Source: Vigna angularis
Lineage: Eukaryota > Streptophyta > Magnoliopsida > Fabales > Fabaceae
Assembly: GCF_016808095.1 (NCBI RefSeq)
Contig: NC_068977.1
Span: 2,409,675 to 2,473,674 of the forward strand
DNA: 64,000 nt
Direction of reading: 5' to 3'
Shown here: in pieces, positions 56,401-64,000 of the stretch
How positions within the stretch are numbered: position 1 is the stretch's first letter
Layout: every line of letters starts with the position of its first letter
Made by a program: the position numbers and the translations under genes
The notes under the pieces: generated by a model
Databases searched by the model: none
What the model saw: only the letters and a program-made list of their open reading frames with translations
What the model was told of the DNA's origin: nothing

Positions 56401-59183
56401 CTCTCCATGCAACTCTGCTGCACCAAATACTTTAAAAGAAAGAAGGCATGGTGCTGTCCATTTTTCCAAGAGTTGTGTCCGTTTGGTGACAACATGTGAC
56501 AATACTCTCTTTTGCTTCAACGTTTCTTTCTTTTGCACATTTATCACACCAATTCCACTTCAAATTTGCAAGCTATCCATGTGCCGTGATGGTGTCTCCC
56601 ACTTCCTTGCTATAGCCATGAGTGTGTGTGGGACATGGTGTCCCCCACAATGCCGTGATGTGCAGTCCATCCCATGTCACTTCCACTCCTCTCTCCATAC
56701 TCTAATGTTGTCCAAGTCATATTGTACTAAGAAGAAATCATGTGCTTGGAGTGCAGCTTTGTTGGAGAAATAAATGGTGGAGGCCGTGACACTTGGAGCT
56801 TGATGTGGCAGCAGCATTCCAAACTCAATTTCCCTTAGGCCGTGTGCTTCTTCCACAAAAGAAAATGAAAGTGTTTCTAAAAAGGAAATTAAATGTGCAT
56901 GTGTCGTGTTGAATCCTTGCTTAAGAGTGTTGGGAGAATGATCAATTACAAGTACCACAAATACCAAACACCAAACAAACAATGCAAACATATTAGAACA
57001 CTCAAATAGTAAGCACGGAATTGACACAGGGGAGTAAATAAATTACTGGGAACAGCACAGAACGAATTTGAACAAAGTAAAAACTATACGTGAAAATAGA
57101 CATCCATACGAAACTGTGAAAAAAAATGGCATGGAAAACGGATAAGAATTGGACTCGAACGAAGAAATACAAGTTGACACAAAATTCAAACAGCAACTAG
57201 CGAAAATTGAAATGGTTAAGATGAAATTGGCTCAATTGTTTTTTTTTTTCATTTATCCTTCAAATGTCCCAAGTTGTATCTCCAAATTTTCCTTGTAAAA
57301 TAATTAGCTCAGATAATTCAAATTAGTTAAAATAAGAATTTTCGATCAAATTTAGCACAATTAGGAAAAATAGGATAAATAGTGGACAATTAAGCGCAAT
57401 TTCTTGATTAAACTCGGTGTAATAAGCTAAGTGCAGTGAGTAAAATATTGATTCATCACATGCCCACAGTCATACTTTACAAAATTCCATATTCATATTC
57501 ATCCATACAAGAGTCGTTCCTCCCTGGAACGCTCGTTCAAAATCCATAATCATTATTTCATCTCATATACTGTTCGTTCATTACCATTCTTCACTTTAAC
57601 CTCATTTTTATCTTCCATTACAATTTCATAAAATATCGAGCATTCAGTCCTCTTCATAACGAGGACGAATGTGAAAAACGATATCGAGAACTCCTCATTT
57701 CAGAACCGAATGAAACCGACACATTATATTTACCGAACGTCATTTTCTATTCGAATCAGTTGAATGAACTGACTCTAGAAAGATCAAATCCTTACTCAAA
57801 GAATAATTTAAAGAGGAAATATTTAGGCCGAAACCAAAGAGATAAAGACTCCTCAATACGAGTAGATGACCATACAAAGAACAATTTATTTTATAGAAGC
57901 CGACTGCCAGTCAATGACCGAACGCAGTATACTGATTTATAGAAATTTGGACGAACGCTAATTCTATCCGTTTAGTATTTTAATACTAGGACGAGCGTTT
58001 CGGTATAAAACCGAACGCTGCTCATAACGAACGCTTTGGGTCGAGACCCATTCGCAGACTTGTACTCATAATATAAATAGAATTTGAGGTAATACGAGAT
58101 GGTGAAGATAGAATTTAGAAATGACTAAGTGTCCAAAGTTATAATTTATAAGCTTCTCAACTCCTTACATAACACTCGGTTGTCTACGTTCGACCGAACG
58201 CTCAAAGTTAGTACTATTACAAGAGGGCGTTCGTCCTCAACTAGGATCCTTTCCGAATGAAAGAATCCCTTACCAAATCATTTTCATTGGAATACCGAAC
58301 GGTCAAAGACCGTCGAGTAACGTACGTACATAATCATAAGGGTATTTCTTATAATACTCAATATTATCACATTTCAATTTTAACATATAGTCTCACTCAT
58401 TTACAATCATACCGTATTCAAATAATCATATCTTATATCATCAAATCACAGAAATCTCATACATTTCATACATCATAACATAGCATCATAAATTTTCATA
58501 TTCAATCAATTCAACGAATGTTCATGCAACACATAGTCATATAAATTAAATTAATAAGCTTCCCGTACCTGGATTTGTGAGCAACTTGTCCTAAACGCAA
58601 GATTTGTGGCTCGTCCAACTAACGTTTATCTACCCTCAATGGTCACTTAACTCTTCCAACTCAAATCTAACCACAATAAAAATCGAAGTACTTAGACTAC
58701 ACCATGCATGCAACCATAACTTGGTTTTGCATGAACCCTAAGAACGAACGACTAAAGGAGGAAACTTACCAGCTTCAAACGTGAACTTGTTCGGTTTAAA
58801 GGAAAGCTTAGGACGTCGGGATCTCTTCTACGGTCTCTGAAAGTTGATCGGAGAAAAAGAAGTTGAGTTACAGTAGAGAGAAGAAAAGGTTTTCTAGAGA
58901 GAAGGAGGAGAAATGGAAGGTCTGAGCATGGTAAGAAGAAGGTGTGTGCAGGAGAGTAGAAGAGTTTTTCGAAAAACCCATTTTGTTCTTCTCACGTCCA
59001 CACGAACGTGCATCTCTCCTGTCGACACCTGCACCCCCATTACTGACTTCCATTCTTTCCTGGTGACACTTGGCGTGAGTTGCAGAGTTAAGGAAGTGCG
59101 TTTTTAATGAGATCAAAGAAGGGTTTCAGTGCATTAATTAGATTTGACAGCTAGCCTTCAGTTTAATTTTCCAAGGTCTTACA
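53469..59183 (-). mobile_element. Solo type D LTR, minus orientation, with nested LTR
   Basis: Plus-strand ends are TGTAACATCCC and GGTCTTACA, flanked by gctta at 53464-53468 and 59184-59188. Without the nested element (54196-57458 plus its duplication) it is about 2.45 kb. It carries the ATCTGCTCCCATCC/GATGATCATCG box (53780-53820), an array of CCGAACG words (57530-58300) and AAGCTTCCCGTACCTGG (58556). No internal region is present, so it is a solo LTR left by recombination. Confidence 0.92.
54196..57458 (-). mobile_element. Nested solo LTR rich in GCCGTG words
   Basis: Ends are TGATACGCGGGTCGCACC and ATTGATTCATCA (TGAT...ATCA), flanked by catgc at 54191-54195 and 57459-57463. The uninterrupted site is visible at 61396-61404 (AGCATGCCCACAG). 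Minus orientation is assumed from its relation to 3340-3650. About 17 GCCGTG or CACGG words are dispersed over 54630-56910. Several 60-130 codon frames on both strands lack domains. Confidence 0.85.
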
Positions 59184-59188
59184 GCTTA

Positions 59189-59601
59189 CACATGAGATCA
59201 AGATCAAGACTGAAGTGAGTTTAACCTTTAATTAAAGGTTATAAAGAATATAAAATATGTTGGTAATTTTTTTTATATTTAAATCAAAGTGAATTAGAAC
59301 CAAGATCAAGACTGAAGTGAGTTTAACCTTTAATTAACTTTATAAACAATATTAAATATGTTGGTAATTTTTTTTATATTTAAATCAAAAATTGTATATT
59401 ATACTTATTATTATATTATTAAATAAAATATATAATATATAGTTTAATATAATTATTGACTAATTATATAATTTTATCAACTTTTTAGAAAATAAAACTT
59501 ATAATATTTAACAAAGCAGGACAAAGCTTTAAACAAATCTAGTCAAAATGCTATTAGATTAATCATAATAAAACTCATACTAAAGTTTTTTTTAATTACT
59601 A

Positions 59602-59606
<5 letters not shown>
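59189..59606. repeat. AT-rich flank with a ~95-bp tandem duplication
   Basis: GATCAAGACTGAAGTGAGTT, then TAACCTTTAATTAA and ATATGTTGGTAATTTTTTTT, appear at 59204-59290 and 59305-59390. No gene. Confidence 0.7.
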
Positions 59607-59687
<81 letters not shown>

Positions 59688-59707
59688 CATATATATATAT
59701 ATATATG

Positions 59708-59784
<77 letters not shown>
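59607..59784. repeat. (AT)n microsatellite
   Basis: About 180 bp of alternating AT with scattered GTATAT and ACATAT interruptions. Tyr-Ile frames across it are artefacts. It is a likely replication-slippage and assembly-weak spot. Confidence 0.95.
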
Positions 59785-59788
<4 letters not shown>

Positions 59789-60114
59789 CGGGTAAGAACA
59801 CTGGAAAATGAAAACTAAACCCCAAACCTCCCCAAAAGGGAAGGGGGAAAAATGAAAACCAGAACAGAAACGTAAATGGTGCTCTACACTACTCCTACTC
59901 TACTCCTCTGCCTACTGTCTACTCCCTTTTATCTTACTGTAAGAGACGTCTGCTTCTCCTTCCATGTGCATGTTAAGTGCTACTGCCCACGCTCCAAATT
60001 CCATTCTCGGTGCCTAGTTGGACAGCACTACTTAGTGCATTCCTCCCATGCCTTGCTGCTGAGTGCGTATGACATGGTGCCCCCATTATTCTTCCAACAT
60101 GCACTAATAATATT

Positions 60115-60690
60115 TCTTTCGGAAAATGATACTTGAACAATCATTTTTGACAACATTTAGACACGCCACACGTGTCTAAATTTGAGTGGTCCACGTAGAA
60201 AATCAATTTGAAAATGAAATCTGACGTGGAAAGGGGGTGGGCAGGGTTTTCAAGACGTGCCTTTCAAATTCAAATTTGAAATTCATTTTTGGAAGAATTG
60301 TAGAGAGAGAAGCGCGAAGGTTGAGAGGGAGAGTGTGACCTAGAGAGAGGCCGAGAGAGTTGGAGAAAGGGCATTCGAGAGAGAGAGGTCCGACGGAGTG
60401 CTTGCCGGAATGCCGCCGGACAACGTTGAAGGCCGTGTCGGAGCTATTCAACCCCTCCAGCCGGTTCTGATTCACGGTCGCCGCAGCTCCGACGTTGGCC
60501 AACGAAACGAAGGCGGCATCGTCTTCCCTCCAACCCAGCGAACTAGGGGCGCGTTCTGAGTCTCGATTCGTCCCACCTGCTTCCCTCCCTGTGCCGGACC
60601 TTTGCATTCACCGCCGGAGCATCGCTGGAGTGTCGACTGTTCGGTGGACGAAAAAGAGGGGTTTAGGTTTAGGTTTCTTTCCCATTTGGG
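60115..60690 (+). repeat. Dispersed repeat family C, copy 3
   Basis: It has the same order as 27785-28290 and the complement of 29558-30095: TGACAACATTTAGACACG, GAGAGAGAGGTCCGACGGAG, CCGACGTTGGCCAACG, GTCGACTGTTCGGTGGACG, and CCCATTTGGGGAG at the end. A related CCTCCCCAAAAGGGAAGG at 59828 may be the other end. No confident coding. The upstream stretch 59785-60114 shows nothing else. Confidence 0.65.
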
Positions 60691-60693
60691 GAG

Positions 60694-62981
60694 TGTAACA
60701 TCCCAAAATATAGTGATAACCATAATCAGAATTAATTACATTAATCATTAAAACAATGCAGTCTTTACAAAAAGATACGAGGTCCAAAACGTCGAACGGC
60801 TTGAAGTACAAAAAGTAATGTAGCCAGCGGTATTCCAAATTCTAAGACTAAACAAAATACTAAAGGCTACCACATGTCGAGCACTCTAGGGCTCGACCTT
60901 CACCCCTACTTCAACCGGACTGACATCTTCCGAAACTTCTTCTGCCAGCGCCTCTTCCAGCAGCTCACTTCCATCTGCTCCCATCCACATGGATGATCAT
61001 CGCAAGGGCAAGACGGACATACAAAGACAAACGACAACACAAGGAAGAGAACACAGGGTAAGCTCATGTAATTTAATTCATACATTAAAGTATCAATTCA
61101 ATCAAGTCAAACATACCAGAATGATTCAACATAAATAAACAAATGAATATCCAACAACTATTTCTAGACTGACCGTCCGGACTGTATGAATCTGTGTAGC
61201 TACAGGCGTCCTTGCACCCGAGTGGTGTAGTAACTGGGATACACTCAACAGCTGCCACTCGAGGTTAGTCCGTTCTTACGTCGCCCATGTTAACTTATGG
61301 ACTAAGGACCTCCTGCCATTCCCACAGATGAACTACTCTCCTCTACGTGAAGACGAGTGTCACGGAATATCAGGATGGACCAAGCTAGCATTAGCATGCC
61401 CACAGTCATACTTTACAAAATTCCATATTCAACCATGAGTCGTTCCTCCCTGGAACGCTCGTCCAAAATTCACAACCATAATTCACCTCATACAATGTTC
61501 ATCATTTATAATCTTTCACTTTTATTTTCATTTTTGTCTTTCTGTCAAAGTACATAAAAATCACGACCTCTTTATAACGAGAACGAATGTGAGGAACGAG
61601 ACTGAAGAACTTGCCCCGTTCCAAAATAAAGTAATACCGACTTCAAGATAAATGGACGACCTATTTTTCAAGATGGCTCGACACGGTCGGTCGACCCGGT
61701 TGGACGACCTACATTAAGAAGGGTGCTCGACACAGATGGATGATCTGTATTAACAAAGGTACTCAACACTATCGGTCGACACAGATGGATGATCTGTATT
61801 AACAAAGGTACTCGACACTGTCGGTCGACACAGATGGGTGATCTGTATTAACAAAGGTACTCGACACTGTCGGTCGACACAGATGGATGATCTGTATTAA
61901 CAAAGATTTTTCCAAAAAAGAGTAAGAGCGCTTGGTGTAAGACCGAGCACTGCCCAATACGATTACTATGTGTAAGATCGACACTGCTCATTATGAGCTC
62001 TAAGTAAAAGACCTACATAGCTCATGCTCGACCAGAATCCTTCCCAAATGAAAGTATTCCAATTCAAAGAAGTTTACTGGAACATCAAACGGTCGAGAAC
62101 CGTTTAATGTCGGACATACGTTATCATAGGGAAGTTGATATTCAAGTTTCACTTATGTTCACTGCTTCTAAGCATGTATATTTCATATTCACACGTATCA
62201 CTCATATCATACATTTCAACCAACATATATCATATTCATTCAGTACAGCGACGTTCGATCATGCATATTCAACCAGCATACATCTCATACATTCAGTTCA
62301 TATCAGGTTTACATACAACATACAGGTATAAATTAAATTACTAAGCTTCCCTTACCTGGATAGCAGTGTACTCCCGAAATGCAAGGTTTTGTTCGACCTT
62401 TAACAGCGTTCTACCCTCAGGTTTCGCTCAACAACTTTCACTTAATCTAAAACACCAGAAATCAGAAACGACTCAGACCTATAACCCATGCATGCAACTG
62501 AATCTTAGTTTGCATGTACTACAGAACAAACGTTCAGATCAACGTCCAGAGTCGAGTGACTTACCGGTTATAGAACTAGGATCTGTTCGGTTCGAATTGA
62601 AGCTCACGGTGCCAGGAACGTTCCTACGGTTCTGAAACGTGATCGCAGAAGAAGGTGATGAGTTACAGTAGAGAGAAGGTGAAGGTTTCTAGAGAGAAGG
62701 TGGAGAAAAATGGAGAGTTGAGTTCTGAGGAAGAAGAAGAATGCGTGCAGGTGAGTGGGAGAGATTTTCAAAAACTCAATTTTGTTCAATCCACGTCAAA
62801 CAGACGAACATTTCCTCAGTCGACACCTGCACTCCCACTTCTCACTTCCTAAGCTTCTACGCGACACATGGCGCTAGTGCATGCAGTGCAAAGTGCGTTT
62901 TTAATTTACTGAGCAGTGATGTGGCGTGTATTAATGGTGACGCGACAAGGATTTGCAGTACCGATTTTCTAGGGTCTCACA
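60694..62981 (-). mobile_element. 3' LTR (type D) of the right-edge Ty3 element
   Basis: 2288 bp from TGTAACATCCCAAAATATAG to GGGTCTCACA; on the minus strand TGTGAGACCC...GGGATGTTACA. It abuts a polypurine tract and pol, proving type D LTRs belong to this Ty3 lineage. The other LTR is outside the window, so the left flank gggag (60689-60693) cannot be checked as a duplication. Confidence 0.9.
61680..61920. repeat. 49-bp tandem repeat in the LTR, about 4-5 copies
   Basis: The unit is TACTCGACACTGTCGGTCGA, CACAGATGGATGATCTGTAT, TAACAAAGG. It contains a GGTCGACC-like core and an ACAGAT...ATCTGT inverted pair. Not seen in the other type D LTRs here. Confidence 0.9.
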
Positions 62982-62992
62982 TTCTCCCTAAC
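62982..62992 (-). other. Polypurine tract
   Basis: The minus strand reads GTTAGGGAGAA next to the LTR start TGTGAGACCC. Confidence 0.85.
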
Positions 62993-64000
62993 TACAAAAA
63001 TTTTCGTCCTCGAAAATTAGAAACTTACCCATAAATAAGTGGGGATACAAATCGCTCATAGCATCCTCCACTTCCCATGTTGAATCGCCCGTCTTCGCAT
63101 CCCACACCACTTTAACTAGACGAACGTCCTTTCCTTTGTATAGCTTGGTGCGGCTGTCTTCTACACGGACTGGTTGCAACTCAAGTGTTCGGTCTGGATG
63201 AAGTTGAACGTCTTCCAACTCTAGTACGTGGGAGGGGTTAGCTATGTATTTCCGAAGTTGGGAAACGTGGAATACTGGGTGAAGGTTCGACAGTTGAGGA
63301 GGCAATGCTAGTTCGTACGCTACTGGGCCAATCTTCCTCAGTATTTGATAGGGTCCGACGAACTTCGGGGATAATTTCTTTGGTCGCATAGCTCTGCCGA
63401 CTCCTGTGGTTGGATTAAGCCTAAGGAATACGTGATCGCCAGCTTGAAATTCTAACGGCCTTCTTCTCTTGTCGGCATAGGACTTCTGCCTGCTCCTTGA
63501 CGCTTTCAATCTCTCCTGGATTAACTTCACTTTCTCTGTCGTCTGCTGGATAAGCTCAGGTCCAGTCAGCACGCCCTCTCCTTCCTGGAACCAACAAAGT
63601 GGCGTTCGACATCTTCTACCATAGAGAGCTTCAAACGGTGCCATTCCAATGCTAGCCTGAAAGCTATTATTATACGTGAATTCCACCAGTGGCAAGACTT
63701 CATCCCAAACGCCTAAATGATCTAGGACACACGTTCTTAGTAAGTCTTCAAGCGTCTGGATTGTCCTCTCAGATTGGCCGTCCGTCTGAGGGTGATAGGC
63801 TGAACTCATCTGCAATTTGCTTCCCAACTCTCCTTGTAAGGATTGCCAAAACCGAGATGTGAACCTCGTGTCTCGGTCAGAAATTATGCTCGACGGTACT
63901 CCATGCAGACGAACAATTTCCTGAATGTAGAGCTTGGCCAGGTTGGTCATCGACATCTTCAAATTTACTGCCAGGAAATGGGCGCTCTTCGTCAATCGAT
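62988..64000 (-). CDS. Ty3 integrase core, GPY module and chromodomain (partial, runs off edge)
   Basis: The frame is open from the right edge ([17 protein letters not shown]) to the stop at 62988. The core shows IISDRDTRFTSRFW (second catalytic Asp) and AYHPQTDGQSERTIQ (catalytic Glu). KFVGPYQILRKIGPVAYELA is the GPY/F-type module and HPVFHVSQLRKYI follows. The tail DVRLVKVVWDAKTGDSTWEV, then YPHLF, is a chromodomain of the Tekay type. Integrase joins element DNA to the host genome and the chromodomain steers it to heterochromatin (family knowledge). No stop or shift is visible, so this copy may be recent. Coding overlaps the polypurine tract slightly. Confidence 0.95.
   Translation of the reverse strand, partial: RLTKSAHFLAVNLKMSMTNLAKLYIQEIVRLHGVPSSIISDRDTRFTSRFWQSLQGELGSKLQMSSAYHPQTDGQSERTIQTLEDLLRTCVLDHLGVWDEVLPLVEFTYNNSFQASIGMAPFEALYGRRCRTPLCWFQEGEGVLTGPELIQQTTEKVKLIQERLKASRSRQKSYADKRRRPLEFQAGDHVFLRLNPTTGVGRAMRPKKLSPKFVGPYQILRKIGPVAYELALPPQLSNLHPVFHVSQLRKYIANPSHVLELEDVQLHPDRTLELQPVRVEDSRTKLYKGKDVRLVKVVWDAKTGDSTWEVEDAMSDLYPHLFMGKFLIFEDENFCS

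Noticed and set aside
59543..59825. Tyr-Ile-rich membrane protein frames
   Set aside because: Translation of an (AT)n microsatellite.

Overview
This window looks like nuclear DNA of a flowering plant. The repeat families (Tekay-type chromovirus polyproteins, a Tat/Ogre-type element, a Ty1/copia element and Mutator-like MITEs with 9-bp target duplications) suggest a phaseoloid legume such as Vigna or Phaseolus; the genus is an inference from general familiarity, not a database result. Almost all of the 64 kb is transposable elements nested in one another. No bacterial-type operons, tRNA, rRNA or CRISPR arrays were seen.

Layout. 1-2335: truncated LTR of a Tat-like family. 3340-8045: a minus-strand Tekay-like Ty3 element (gag-protease-RT-RNaseH-partial integrase, two nonsense codons, 3' truncated). 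8062-8315: the pol end and LTR start of another Ty3 element on the plus strand. 8316-26970: an 18.7-kb Tat/Ogre-like element inserted in that LTR, with a 5-bp duplication (gtggg) and two nearly identical LTR copies. Its gag-like ORF is decayed and it carries several tandem or interspersed repeat arrays. On the opposite strand it holds a gene-like unit (TATA box, 5'UTR intron, two coding exons) for a 152-residue WUSCHEL-related homeobox protein with a near-consensus WUS box. 26971-30095: the LTR continues, followed by other dispersed repeats. 30105-34663: a 4.6-kb inverted duplication (palindrome with a 15-nt spacer) carrying two copies of the N-terminal half of Integrator subunit 3, one broken and one open for 469 codons. 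34664-36285: AT-rich, no gene. 36286-46094: nested LTRs, a decayed copia element and a foldback MITE. 46095-51512: two long LTRs flanking a gag remnant. 51683-52802: last exons of an unidentified host gene with a MITE in its intron. 53469-59183: solo LTR (TSD gctta) with another solo LTR nested in it (TSD catgc). 60694-64000: 3' LTR, PPT and integrase/chromodomain of a Ty3 element running off the right edge.

The strongest observations are two. First, the WOX-like homeobox gene inside a Tat-type retroelement. Second, one family of short CpG-rich motifs (GGACGNNCGTCC / GAACGTTCGGTC), interspersed every 20-40 bp, occupies the LTRs of Tat and Tekay-like elements and also the loops of two unrelated Mutator-type MITEs; a GATCG variant fills a copia LTR. 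The motif behaves like a cassette shared across transposon classes.
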